A stretch of 58,338 bases of DNA, taken from NCBI RefSeq assembly GCF_035575815.1, contig NZ_DATLXO010000033.1, positions 1 through 58,338 of the forward strand. The letters run 5' to 3'. A program made the position numbers and the translations under genes. Positions 42,342 to 51,490 of the stretch are shown here, piece after piece (the first letter of the stretch is position 1; the number at the start of each line of letters is the position of its first letter). The notes below the pieces were generated by a model that was not told where the DNA came from, searched no databases, and saw only the letters and a list, made by a program, of their open reading frames with translations. The DNA is from Iamia sp035575815 (GTDB taxonomy: Bacteria > Actinomycetota > Acidimicrobiia > Acidimicrobiales > Iamiaceae).

Positions 42342-44042
42342 GAGGATGCGCAGCTTGTGCTCGGGCGCGACGCGGGCGAACACGTCGGTGTCGGCGGCGG
42401 CGTCCGCGAGGCCCTCGGCGTCGAGACCTTCGACGTCCTGGCCGCTCAGCACCCGGTCGGTCCGCAGTCCGAACTCCTCTCCGATGGCGGCGGCGGTGCG
42501 GGGCTGGTCGCCGGTGATCATGACGACGCGGATGCCGGCGCGCTGACAGGTGGCCACCGCATCGATGGCCTCTGGACGTGAGGGGTCGGTCAGGCCCAGC
42601 ACGCCCAGGAGCTCGAGGTCGTCGAAGTAGTCGTCGGCCGTGGCTCGGCTCGCGTCCATCGACGTTCGGCGACGGGCGACGGCCAGGGTCCGCAGCGCCT
42701 GGCTGCTCATGCGCTCGGCCGCCTCCGCCAGCTCTCGGAGCGGGCCGTCACCGTCGATGAGCGCCTCGGGTGCACCCTTGAGGTAGACGGCCTCGTCGAT
42801 GGCCACGGCCATCCGCTTGGTCGCGGAGTCGAACGGGACCTCACCCGTCCGTTGCATCGCGTCACGGTGCTGACGCCAGTCGACGCCGGCTGCTTCGGCG
42901 GCCTCCAGCAGGGCCACCTCTGTGGGATCACCCACCGGTTCACCGTCAGGGGAGACGTCGGCGTCGTTGCAGAGGCTGGCGGCCTCCCAGAGCTCCGCCT
43001 CGGAGATGCCGTCGGCCCGCACCGTCTCGACCACCTGCATCTGGTTGCGGGTCAGGGTCCCGGTCTTGTCCGAGGCGATGACCGTGGTCGAGCCCAGGGT
43101 CTCGACGACCGGCAGCCGACGGACGAGTGCGTTCTGTCGAGCCATGCGGCGCATGCCGACGGTGAGGGTCAAGGTCGCCACCGCCGGCAGGCCTTCGGGC
43201 ACGATCGCCACGGCCAGCGCAATGGAGACCTCCAGCACCTCGTCGAGAGCGAGGCCCCGGGCCAGGCCCAGGAGGACGAGACCGACGGCCAAGCCGATGA
43301 CCGCCACCGTCAGCATCCGCCCGAGGCGCTCGAGACCGGCCTGCAGCGGCGCCTGGAGGCTGGCGGTGCCGGCGGTCAGCTCGGCGATGCGGCCCACCTC
43401 GGCCCCGACACCGGTGGCCACCACGACCCCGCGTCCCCGGCCCGACTGCACCGTGGTGCCCATGAAGGCCATGTTGGTGCGGTCGGCCAGGGCAGCCTCG
43501 CTGGCCACGGGGTCGGTCTGCTTGTGCACCGGCTCGCTCTCACCGGTCAGCGCCGCCTCCTCGATGGTGAGGTCGCCCACCTCGATCAGGCGGAGATCTG
43601 CGGGCACCTGATCTCCGGCTTCGAGCGACACGATGTCACCGGGGACCAGCTCGACGGCATCGATCTCGTCGCGACGGTCCTGGCGTTCCACGTCGGCCGA
43701 GGCGGTGGCGAGCGCGTCGAGCGCCTCCATGGAGCGCACGGCGCGCAGCTCGGTCACGAACCCGACGACGGTGTTCACCACCAGCACGACGAGCACGGCG
43801 ACGCCTTCCACTGTCTTGCCGATGGCGAAGCCGGCCACGGCGGCCACCACCAACAGCAGCACCACCGCACTGCGCAGCTGGTCGAGGACGATCTGCCAGC
43901 TCGAGATGTGCTTCCCCTCAGCGAGGCGGTTGGGGCCGAACCGGCGCCGACGCTCGGGGATGGCATCGTGGTCGAGGCCCGTGTCCTCATCGACGGAGAG
44001 CTCGGAGAGCACCTCCTCGGAGGAACGGGCATGAGCACCCAT
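42342..44042 (-). pseudogene. Calcium-type P-type ATPase, C-terminal third missing
   Basis: From ATG 44042 about 567 residues match P2-type cation ATPases: actuator motif ALTGESEPV, PEGLPAVATLTLTVGMRRMA in helix 4, DKTGTLTRNQ phosphorylation site, KGAPEAL, and MITGD. Similarity stops after FARVAPEHKLRIL, just before the GDGVNDAPAL hinge. The frame then runs through the inverted repeat and the att core to 42111. Without the hinge and the last six helices it cannot pump. It lies outside the island, so the damage must be separate from, or older than, the last insertion. The 210 bases upstream show nothing. Confidence 0.85.
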
Positions 44043-44252
44043 GGGCTCAGCGGACACCTGGTCCGGCTCGGCATCCGAGCGCGAGGTCGTTGGGTCCAGA
44101 GGGCAACGAAAGGATCTCCTACGGGCGGTGCTCGGTACCACGGCGGCCCGTGGTCTCCGCGCTGGTCACCCTTTCCCACATGACCCGGCTCACACGTCGG
44201 TGAACCGATCCTCTGGGTGTGCGCCGTCCGGGAGAGCCTGCCCGAGCACGGG

Positions 44253-45305
44253 TCAGGGGGAGGGGACGGTCGCGGAGTACACGGGGAGGCTGAGCATCGT
44301 CTTCACGCCGGGGCTGGCCGCCACGACGCGGGGGATGGCGTTGACCACGTGCATGGCGGTGGCCAGGCAGCCGGCGTGGTTGTGGTCGCCCCAGTCCGAC
44401 GACAGCTCGAGCTCCAGCTTCAGGTGCGGCTCGCCCTCGACGAGGATCCGGTAGCCGGCGCCGTGGGGCCAGTCCGGAGCATCGTCGTCGCGCAGCCGGG
44501 TGACGTGCTCGACGACGATGCGCTCGGTGCCCCCGGCCCGGCCCACGATCTCGAAGCGCATGCCCGACACGGTGCCGGCGGCGATCGTACCCGAGGCGAT
44601 CTCGATGTCGTCGGAGGCGGTGAGGACCTCGTGGCGCTCGATGATGTCGTCGAGAGGGAGTCCGATGGCCGCCGCGACCAGCTCGATCACGGGGCCCCAC
44701 GCCAGGGTGGTCGAGCCCGGGGCCAGCAGCAGGGAGTGGCTCGCGTCGGGCTTGCCGAACCCCATGATCTCGAACATGGTGAACGGGTTGTCCCAGGTCG
44801 CGTAGTTGACGATCTCCATCATCCGCACGGTGCGCACCTCCTGGCAAAGAGCGAGGGCGTGCACGGTGAGCCCGGCGTTGCCGAAGCCGGGGTCGATGCC
44901 CGAGCTGTAGAAGCTGGTCCCACCCTGCTGGCACGCGGCCTCGATGCGGTCACCGACGCCCTCGCCGGCCGCCGTCGGGAAGAGGAGGGGGACGTAGGAC
45001 GTGCTCACCACGTCCTTGCCCCCGGCGAGGATCCGGCAGAGGTCGTCGATGACCTCGCCCGGGCGGGTGTCGGAGCTGGCGGTGTAGCAGACCACCTCTG
45101 CGTCGAGGCCAAGCAGGGCGTCGGCGTCCTGGGTGGCGGTGACGCCGAGCGCCGGTCCGCCGCACAGCTCACCGGCGTCACGTCCGGCCTTGGCGTCGGA
45201 GTGCACCCACAGCCCGGCGAGCTCGAGGTCGGGATGGGCGGCGATGGCGGGCACGGCGTGGATGCCCACGGTGCCCGTCGCCCACTGGATCACGCGGATG
45301 GCCAT
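44253..45305 (-). CDS. Dihydrodipicolinate-reductase-like NAD(P)-dependent dehydrogenase
   Basis: This 350-residue protein has an N-terminal Rossmann motif (VIQWATGTVGIHAVPAIAAH) and the DapB-like DVVSTSYVPLLFP segment. A long C-terminal domain follows that differs from true DapB. The family includes 2,4-diaminopentanoate dehydrogenase and many steroid/lipid-associated actinobacterial proteins. ATG 45305 follows GAGAGGAC. It is divergent from the LLM gene with a KstR-like site between. The reaction is unknown; a lipid or steroid catabolic role is inferred from neighbours. Confidence 0.78.
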   Translation of the reverse strand: MAIRVIQWATGTVGIHAVPAIAAHPDLELAGLWVHSDAKAGRDAGELCGGPALGVTATQDADALLGLDAEVVCYTASSDTRPGEVIDDLCRILAGGKDVVSTSYVPLLFPTAAGEGVGDRIEAACQQGGTSFYSSGIDPGFGNAGLTVHALALCQEVRTVRMMEIVNYATWDNPFTMFEIMGFGKPDASHSLLLAPGSTTLAWGPVIELVAAAIGLPLDDIIERHEVLTASDDIEIASGTIAAGTVSGMRFEIVGRAGGTERIVVEHVTRLRDDDAPDWPHGAGYRILVEGEPHLKLELELSSDWGDHNHAGCLATAMHVVNAIPRVVAASPGVKTMLSLPVYSATVPSP

Positions 45306-45431
45306 GGTGGTGGTGTCCTCTCGGTGCGGCTCTGGCCCACCCGGCCCGATGGCGACGTGTCGACCCGGAGCGGGGCCGGCGCCGGGAGGTGCAGGAGCGT
45401 GTTCTGGCTGGTCCGTCCGGCGAGACCGAAC

Positions 45432-45446
45432 GAGAACACGTTCTAG
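45432..45446. promoter_or_regulatory. KstR-like palindrome in a divergent promoter
   Basis: GAGAACACGTTCTAG matches the KstR consensus TnnAACnnGTTnnA except at the first base. It lies between two divergent genes, 127 bases from one start and 62 from the other. KstR is the TetR-family repressor of cholesterol catabolism in actinobacteria. Confidence 0.5.
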
Positions 45447-45507
45447 TTCCTGAGCGCGTCCTCCGCGGTGGCGCGGCCACGGGGCAAGGTGGGCCAGACT
45501 CCCAGCC

Positions 45508-46443
45508 ATGGGTCACCCCCGACGCCTGCGCTTCGCCACCGAGCTGCACGCACCGTTCCCGGACATGACGTGGGTCGAGTCGGCCCGGGAGGTCGAGCAG
45601 CTCGGCTACTCGACGGTGTTCGTGCCCGACCACTTCGACGAGGGGCCTGGTCCCGTCGCCGCCATGGCGGCCTTCGCAGCCGCGACGACCACCCTCAACG
45701 TCGGGGCGCTGGTGCTCGACTGCGACTTCCGCCACCCGGCCGTGCTGGCTCGTGAGCTGGCGACCATCGACGTCATCGCCGGCGGCCGGCTGGAGGTCGG
45801 CCTCGGCGCCGGTTGGAAGGCCACCGACTACGACCGCTCGGGCATCACCATGGACCGTCCGGGCGTGCGGGTCGCTCGGCTGATGGAGCACGCCGCGGTG
45901 CTGCGGGGTCTTTGGGCCGGCGGGCCCTTCAGCTTCGACGGCGAGCACTACCGGATCACCGATCTCGACGGCACCCCGGCGCCGTCCCGACCGGGTGGCC
46001 CGCCGATCCTGGTCGGCGGCGGTGCGCCCCGCCTGCTGCGTTGGGCGGGGGCGACTGCGGACATCGTCGGTGTCAACGCGTCGATCCACTCTGGGGAGAT
46101 CGACCAGGCCGCAGCCCACGACGCGCTGGCCGATCGCATCGACGAGAAGGTCAGATGGGTGCGCGAGGGTGCGGGGCAGCGCTTCGACGACCTCGAGATC
46201 AACGCGTGGCTCGCAACGGCAGAGCTCACCGATGACCCGACGGTGCCGGCGATGATGGCCGAGCTGTTCGGCACCGACACGGCGTCGTTCCGCCGCTCAC
46301 CCCTCGCCCTGGTGGGCAGCCCCGGTGACGTGGCCGAGATGCTCCACGAACGTCGCGAGCGTTGGGGCTACTCGTACCATGTCATCCCCGGCGACCGGGC
46401 CCGTGCCTTCGCCCCCGTCGTCGCCGAGCTCACCGGCACCTGA
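45508..46443 (+). CDS. LLM-class F420-dependent oxidoreductase
   Basis: This 311-residue luciferase-like TIM barrel has LGYSTVFVPDHFDEGPGPVA, FRHPAVLARELATIDVIAGG (family signature) and RLEVGLGAGWKATDYDRSGI. The C-terminal VGSPGDVAEMLHERRERWGY is also typical. In actinobacteria most such proteins use coenzyme F420 for hydride transfer. ATG 45508 gives the normal length. It shares a promoter region with the dehydrogenase gene; its substrate is unknown. Confidence 0.87.
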   Translation: MGHPRRLRFATELHAPFPDMTWVESAREVEQLGYSTVFVPDHFDEGPGPVAAMAAFAAATTTLNVGALVLDCDFRHPAVLARELATIDVIAGGRLEVGLGAGWKATDYDRSGITMDRPGVRVARLMEHAAVLRGLWAGGPFSFDGEHYRITDLDGTPAPSRPGGPPILVGGGAPRLLRWAGATADIVGVNASIHSGEIDQAAAHDALADRIDEKVRWVREGAGQRFDDLEINAWLATAELTDDPTVPAMMAELFGTDTASFRRSPLALVGSPGDVAEMLHERRERWGYSYHVIPGDRARAFAPVVAELTGT

Positions 46444-46467
46444 CGCCCCGCAGGACGCCCGCGCCCG

Positions 46468-46667
46468 TCACGCGATCGAGATCGTCGTCCACCGCAGGTC
46501 CTCGGCATTGAGAACGGGGGTGAGCAGCCCGGCACGACCAGCGCAGCATCGCCGAGATCGATGAACCCGATCGCTCCACCCTCGTCGATCCCCCACCGCC
46601 GCCGCAGCGCAGCGGGCACGCTCGTCTGCCCCCGATGGGAGACCTTGGCATCGCTCGCTCCGGACAC
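46468..46667 (-). pseudogene. AbrB/MazE-type antitoxin, frameshifted orphan
   Basis: The frame from GTG 46667 reads SDAKVSHRGQTSVPAALRRR and GAIGFIDLGDAALVVPG, an AbrB/SpoVT swapped-hairpin DNA-binding domain. A one-base loss near 46525 shifts the frame. The other frame ends LLTPVLNAEDLRWTTISIA at 46468. No toxin gene lies beside it. It is probably inactive. Confidence 0.6.
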
Positions 46668-46782
46668 CGCCTCATTGCAGCGCCCCCACTCGACAAGGCG
46701 TCCCGAAATCGACTCGATACCGCCGACGACGAGCGGCGCGCCCGGCGGTCGCAGGCGTCCTCGCCCATCGCTTCCCCCCGAG

Positions 46783-47502
46783 TCACCCCTCGGCGGGCTC
46801 CCACTCCGAGGCCCGGTTTCCGTGGGCGGGGATGCCGCCGCGATCACGGAGCATGCCTGCCGCGTGCATGAGGTTCCACGTCATGTAGGTGGTGTTCTTG
46901 TTGGTGAAGGCGCTCTCGGGGCCTCCGGAGCCATCGTCGAGGTACGACGGGCCGGGCCCGATCGCACCGATCCACCCGGCGTCGGCCTGGGGCGGGATGG
47001 TGTAGCCGATGTGCTGCAAGGAGTAGAGGACGTTCATGGCCACGTGCTTCACCCCGTCCTCGTTGCCGGTGACCAAGCACCCCCCGACCCGCCCGTAGTA
47101 GGCGTACTGTCCGGTGGGGTTGGTCTCGCCCGACGACGCGTACAGCCGCTCGATGACCTTGGTGCAGATCGACGACTTGTCACCCAGCCAGATCGGCGTG
47201 CAGACCACCAGGATGTCGGCGGCCATAACCTTCGCCTGGATCGCCGGCCACCCGTCGGACGCGGCACCGTGCTCGGTCATGTCCGGGTACACGCCGACGG
47301 GAACGTCCTCGTCCACGACGCGGACCAGCTCCACGGCGACGCCGTTGGCCTCCATGATCTCCATGGCCATGGCGGCGAGCCCCTCGGTGTGGGAGGTGGC
47401 GGGTGAGCGCTTCAGCGTGCAACTGAGGAACAGGGCGCGCAGGTCGCCGAAGTCGGTGTCGTTGCCGGCGTTGAGGGCGTGCTGCTCGGGGGTGAGGGCC
47501 AT
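46783..47502 (-). CDS. Flavodoxin/NADPH-dependent FMN reductase family protein
   Basis: This 239-residue protein has ALFLSCTLKRSPATSHTEGL (phosphate loop), ADILVVCTPIWLGDKSSICT and YGRVGGCLVTGNEDGVKHVA, the three FMN-contact regions of the flavodoxin-like fold. Such proteins carry electrons or reduce FMN and quinones. The C-terminal 70 residues (TNKNTTYMTWNLMHAAGMLR) are the longer tail of an actinobacterial subgroup. ATG 47502 was chosen. An 18-bp hairpin separates it from fadD upstream. Confidence 0.85.
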   Translation of the reverse strand: MALTPEQHALNAGNDTDFGDLRALFLSCTLKRSPATSHTEGLAAMAMEIMEANGVAVELVRVVDEDVPVGVYPDMTEHGAASDGWPAIQAKVMAADILVVCTPIWLGDKSSICTKVIERLYASSGETNPTGQYAYYGRVGGCLVTGNEDGVKHVAMNVLYSLQHIGYTIPPQADAGWIGAIGPGPSYLDDGSGGPESAFTNKNTTYMTWNLMHAAGMLRDRGGIPAHGNRASEWEPAEG

Positions 47503-47530
47503 GGGGTCTCAGTGTTGACGGCGACGGAAC

Positions 47531-47569
47531 TGCGTACCTGAGTCGCGCTCGGCGCGACTCAGGTACGCA
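47531..47569. terminator. Perfect 18-bp hairpin between fadD and the flavodoxin gene
   Basis: TGCGTACCTGAGTCGCGC (47531-47548), loop TCG and the exact complement (47552-47569) make a very stable fold. No U-run follows on either strand. It sits 11 bases after the fadD stop, so transcription termination is likely. Its perfection is also typical of mobile palindromic units. Confidence 0.65.
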
Positions 47570-47579
47570 ATTTCGGGGG

Positions 47580-49367
47580 TCAGGTGTAGAGGGCCTCGAT
47601 CTCGTCGGCGAACGCGGCGTGGACGCCGCGGCGCTTGAGCTTCGAGGTGGGGGTGAGCATGTCGGAGTCCGGCAGCCACTCCTCTCCCAGCACCTTCACC
47701 TTCTTCACCCGCTCGGCGTTGTTGAACCCGGCCATGGCCTCGGTCAGCCCGGCGTCGATCTCCGCCCTCACCTGGTCGTGGTCGGCGAGCTCGACGAGGG
47801 TCAACCCCTCGAGGCCGTGGCGCTTGGCCCACCCCGGCGCCTCGTCGGGGTCGAGCACCACCAGGGCCGAGACGAACGGCCGCCGGTCGCCAATGGCACA
47901 GGCCTGCCCGACCAGCGGGATCGACTTCAGCGCGGCCTCCAGGTTGGCGGGGCTGATGTTCTTGCCCCCGGCGGTGATGATCAGCTCCTTCTTGCGGTCG
48001 ATGATGCGGAAGTAGCCATCGTCGTCGAGCTCGCCGATGTCACCGGAGTGCAGCCAGCCGTCGTCGTCGAGGGCCTCGGCGGTCTTCTCGGGCTGGTCGA
48101 GGTAGCCCTGGAACACCAGACCGCCCCGGCAGATGATCTCACCGTCGGGGGCCAGGGCGACCTCGAGGCCGGGCACCGCCCGACCGACCGTGCCGGGCTT
48201 GATGCGGTACGGCTCCCAGCACATGGGGCCGGTGTTCTCGCTCATGCCGTAGATCTCCGACAGCGGTACCCCGATGGCCCGGTACCACGACAGCAGCTCG
48301 GGCGGGATCGGCGCCGCGCCGGAGATGGCGACCTCGAGCTCGTCGAAGCCGAGCAGCTGGCGGACGGGCGCGAAGGCGGCCTCGTCGAGGAAGGCGTAGG
48401 TGGCCCGTTCCTCGTCGGAGGCCTCGTCCCACGCCATCTTCTGGGCGAGGGGCTCGCCCGCGGCGACGGCCTCGTCGAACTTCTGGCCCTTCTCCGCATC
48501 GGCGTGGATGGCGGCCATGACCCGGGAGTGGATCTTCTCCCACACGCGGGGCACCCCGAACATGATCTGGGGCTTGACCTCGCGCGCGTAGTCGGCGACC
48601 TGCCCGGGGTCGGGGCAACACGACACCTCGTAGCCCATGGCCAGCAGGGAGTAGTGGCTGGTGACCCGCTCGGCGATGTGGGCCATCGGCAGGTAGGACA
48701 CCAGGCGCTTGCCGGTCATGTCGTCGACGGCGAAGGCTTGCTTGAGCGACTCGGCGGTCCAGACCACGTTGTGGTGGGTGAGCATCACGCCCTTGGGCGG
48801 CCCCGTGGTGCCCGAGGTGTAGATGATGGTGATGAGGTCGTCGGGCTGGGCGATGGCCGCCGCCTCGGCCAGGTCGACCGGCTCGTTGGCGATGAGCTCG
48901 TCCCAGGTGAGGTCGGCCGCAACGCCCTCGCCGTGCACGACCCCGAGGGTGGTGAGGGCGGGGAGCGTGGCCCGCTCGAAGCGGTCGAAGAACCCCTCGT
49001 CCTCGACGAAGCCGAAGGAGGCCCCGGAGTGGCCGACGAGGTACTCCACCTGGTCGGGCGACGAGGAGTTGTAGATCGAGATGGCGGTGGCACCGACGAG
49101 CATGGCGGCGAGGTCGAGGACGTGGAACTCAGGGGTGTTGCGGAGCATCAGCACGACCCGGTCGCCGCGACCCACCCCGGCGGCCGTGAGGCCGGTGGCG
49201 GCCCGGCAGGCCAGGTCGGCCAGTTCGGAGAAGGTCCACTGCCGCCAGTCCTCGCCGACCTTCCACCGCAGCGCGGTGTGGTCCCCGATGCGGGCCACCG
49301 TCTCGGCGAACAGGCTGGTGACGGTCTGGCCCTCGACGATGGCGTCGATCTCGGCGCTGGTGGTCAT
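47580..49367 (-). CDS. Long-chain acyl-CoA synthetase (FadD/AMP-binding)
   Basis: This 595-residue adenylate-forming enzyme has P-loop IIYTSGTTGPPKGVMLTHHN, then ISGAAPIPPELLSWYRAIGV, EIYGMSENTGP (motif A5) and LHSGDIGELDDDGYFRIIDR with RKKELIITAGGKN. It activates fatty acids to acyl-AMP and then acyl-CoA. ATG 49367 follows AAGGGGACC; the longer frame is in the divergent promoter. It is divergent from the thiolase gene, giving a beta-oxidation-type pair. The FadD15-like length fits long-chain substrates. Confidence 0.92.
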   Translation of the reverse strand: MTTSAEIDAIVEGQTVTSLFAETVARIGDHTALRWKVGEDWRQWTFSELADLACRAATGLTAAGVGRGDRVVLMLRNTPEFHVLDLAAMLVGATAISIYNSSSPDQVEYLVGHSGASFGFVEDEGFFDRFERATLPALTTLGVVHGEGVAADLTWDELIANEPVDLAEAAAIAQPDDLITIIYTSGTTGPPKGVMLTHHNVVWTAESLKQAFAVDDMTGKRLVSYLPMAHIAERVTSHYSLLAMGYEVSCCPDPGQVADYAREVKPQIMFGVPRVWEKIHSRVMAAIHADAEKGQKFDEAVAAGEPLAQKMAWDEASDEERATYAFLDEAAFAPVRQLLGFDELEVAISGAAPIPPELLSWYRAIGVPLSEIYGMSENTGPMCWEPYRIKPGTVGRAVPGLEVALAPDGEIICRGGLVFQGYLDQPEKTAEALDDDGWLHSGDIGELDDDGYFRIIDRKKELIITAGGKNISPANLEAALKSIPLVGQACAIGDRRPFVSALVVLDPDEAPGWAKRHGLEGLTLVELADHDQVRAEIDAGLTEAMAGFNNAERVKKVKVLGEEWLPDSDMLTPTSKLKRRGVHAAFADEIEALYT

Positions 49368-49509
49368 TGGTCCCCTTGGAGCTCGTCGGGTGCGTGCGGC
49401 GTGACCCATGACATAGCAGATGCTGGGCGACGTCGCCCCTCGTGCCACCACGGTCCCACCGGTCATGGGAGGGCAGTTGCGGCCCGGAGGGCGCCCGGAG
49501 CAGACTCTT

Positions 49510-49521
49510 GACCATGCGGTC
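49510..49521. promoter_or_regulatory. Possible TetR-type operator between fadD and thiolase
   Basis: GACCATGCGGTC has perfect 4-bp arms and lies within TTGACCATGCGGTCTAG in the divergent fadD-thiolase promoter region. Its length and position fit a TetR-family lipid regulator, but the match to any known box is weak. Confidence 0.3.
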
Positions 49522-49604
49522 TAGTACCGCCCCGGCCCGGGCCCCCGGACCGGCCAGATCGAGCCCGGTCACCCGACCGGTCCACCCACCCCGAGGTGAC
49601 CCCC

Positions 49605-50816
49605 ATGCCCACCGCAGTGATCGTCGACGCCATCCGGACCCCCGGCGGCAAGCGCAACGGCAAGCTCTCGGGTTGGCACCCGGCCGACCTGCTGGCCGAG
49701 GTCCTCAAGGCCCTCGCCGAACGCAGCTCGCTCGACCCTGCCCTCGTCGACGACGTCATCACCGGCTGCGTGATGCAGGTCGGCAACCAGAGCCTCAACG
49801 TCGGTCGCAACGCGGTGCTCGCCGCGGGCTGGCCCGAAACCGTCCCCGCCACCACCATCGACCGCCAGTGCGGTTCGTCGCAGCAGTCGATGCACTTCGC
49901 GGCCCAGGGCGTCATCGCCGGGGCCTACGACGTGGTCGTCGCCGCCGGCGTCGAGGTCATGTCCACCACCCCGATGGGCGCCTCGGTCACTCCGGGCAGC
50001 TTCCCCTTCGGCCCCCAGGCCTTCGAGCGCTACGCCGATTCGGAGTACTTCGGGTTCAAGGGCCTCATCCCCCAGGGCGTGTCGGCCGAGGTCATCGCCG
50101 ATCGGTGGGAACTCACCCGCGACGACCTCGACGCCTTCGGCCTCCGCAGCCAGCAGCGCGCCGCGGTGGCCCGTGACGAGGGCCGCTTCGACAACGAGAT
50201 CATCGCCGTGGCCGCCCGGCCCCGCGACAAGGAGACCGGCGAGCTCATCGCCACCGACGAGGTCGTCCGCTCCGACGAGGGCATCCGCGACTCCTCGATG
50301 GAGAGCCTGGGCAAGCTGAAGCCGGCCTTCGTGCCCGAGGAGCAGGGCGGCAAGGTGACCGCCGCCAACAGCTCGCAGATCACCGACGGCGCCTCGGGCG
50401 TGCTCATCATGAGCGAGGAGAAGGCCGCGGCGCTGGGGCTCACCCCCCGGGCCCGCTTCCACACCTTCGCCCTCGCCGGCGTCGACCCGGTCACCATGCT
50501 GACCGGCCCCATCCCCTCGACCCAGAAGGTCCTCGAGCGCTCCGGGCTCTCGATCGACGACATCGACCTCTTCGAGGTCAACGAGGCCTTCGCCTCGGTC
50601 GTCCTGGCCTGGCAGAAGGAGCTGGGGGTCGATGCTGAGAAGGTCAACGTCAACGGCGGCGCCGTCGCCCTGGGCCACCCCCTCGGTGCCTCGGGCACCA
50701 AGCTCATGGCCACGCTGCTGAACGAGCTCGAGCGCACCGGCGGTCGCTACGGCCTCCAGACCATGTGCGAGGGCGGCGGCCTGGCCAACGCGACGATCGT
50801 GGAGAGGATGGGCTGA
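49605..50816 (+). CDS. Thiolase (acetyl-CoA C-acetyltransferase)
   Basis: This 403-residue thiolase has active-site C89 (TTIDRQCGSSQQSMHFAAQG), NEAF and the histidine motif NGGAVALGHPLGASG. The second cysteine is in QTMCEGGGLANATIVERMG. It cleaves beta-ketoacyl-CoA or condenses acetyl-CoA. ATG 49605 follows CGAGGTGA; a GTG nine bases upstream is possible. It is divergent from fadD, and joint regulation for fatty-acid or steroid side-chain degradation is inferred. Confidence 0.93.
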   Translation: MPTAVIVDAIRTPGGKRNGKLSGWHPADLLAEVLKALAERSSLDPALVDDVITGCVMQVGNQSLNVGRNAVLAAGWPETVPATTIDRQCGSSQQSMHFAAQGVIAGAYDVVVAAGVEVMSTTPMGASVTPGSFPFGPQAFERYADSEYFGFKGLIPQGVSAEVIADRWELTRDDLDAFGLRSQQRAAVARDEGRFDNEIIAVAARPRDKETGELIATDEVVRSDEGIRDSSMESLGKLKPAFVPEEQGGKVTAANSSQITDGASGVLIMSEEKAAALGLTPRARFHTFALAGVDPVTMLTGPIPSTQKVLERSGLSIDDIDLFEVNEAFASVVLAWQKELGVDAEKVNVNGGAVALGHPLGASGTKLMATLLNELERTGGRYGLQTMCEGGGLANATIVERMG

Positions 50817-50946
50817 GGGCTCCGAACGCCGCTGCTCAGGGGGTGGGCGGGTCGACCTCGGGTGGCGCGCCTCGCTCACGGGGGTGGGGCGGGTCGACGT
50901 CCACGGTTCGGTGCATGGGCTGAGGGCTCCGAACGCCGCGGCTCAC
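50809..50946 (+). repeat. Duplicated thiolase 3' tail
   Basis: About 31 bases including the last thiolase codon and stop (TGGGCTGAGGGCTCCGAACG...) recur at 50915-50946. The two copies lie within a 316-base gene-free gap (50817-51132), which otherwise holds only GC-rich direct repeats of GGGTCGAC type. Confidence 0.65.
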
Positions 50947-51132
50947 GGTTGTGGGCGGGTCGGGCGTCCACCCTCGCGAGGGGTCGGGCGTCGCGCTCGG
51001 CGCTCGCATCTCGTCGGCGGCGTGGCTGGAGGCGCAACGGGGCTGGGCTTCGCGCGATCGATCAGTGCGAGGTGGAACCCGTAGGCTGAGAACGTCCTCG
51101 GGTTGGGTGCCCAGCCGGACGGACGCTTTCTC

Positions 51133-51393
51133 ATGTGGGACGTCGTTCGCATCATCCTGGCCTTGGGGTTCGCGCTGCTCTTGATGCGCGTCGGCATCGG
51201 GCTGCTCGGGGGCTTCACCCGCCCGGTGCCGGAGCCCCCGCCCGCTGGTGAGCTGCGCAAGGTCAAGCTGCTCTACCGCTGCAGCGTCTGTGGCACCGAG
51301 GTGCGGATGACCACCGCGGTCGACGCCGACCCGGATCCACCGCGGCACTGCATGGACGAGATGGACCTCATGACCCCGGTCGACGACCTCTAG
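51133..51393 (+). CDS. Small membrane protein with a C-terminal Cys cluster
   Basis: This 86-residue protein has one membrane helix (VVRIILALGFALLLMRVGIG) and a cytosolic or outer domain with LLYRCSVCGTEVRM and CMDEMDLM. The CxxC...C arrangement resembles a half zinc ribbon. ATG 51133 was chosen; GTG 51103 would add ten residues. It lies next to the division-gene cluster, but function is unknown. Confidence 0.65.
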   Translation: MWDVVRIILALGFALLLMRVGIGLLGGFTRPVPEPPPAGELRKVKLLYRCSVCGTEVRMTTAVDADPDPPRHCMDEMDLMTPVDDL

Positions 51394-51407
51394 CCCGCCG
51401 CTCCCGG

Positions 51408-51427
51408 TTACCCACAGGTGTGGATAA
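51408..51427. promoter_or_regulatory. Pair of convergent DnaA-box-like sequences
   Basis: TTACCCACAGGTGTGGATAA contains TGTGGATAA, an exact DnaA box on the minus strand (TTATCCACA), and TTACCCACA with one mismatch, facing each other. It lies in the gap between the small membrane protein and crgA. Confidence 0.55.
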
Positions 51428-51490
51428 ACCTGGGGAGGGTCACATCGATGTAACTTTGCCGCTACCCGCCCGACGCCCCCTGGTCAGCGC

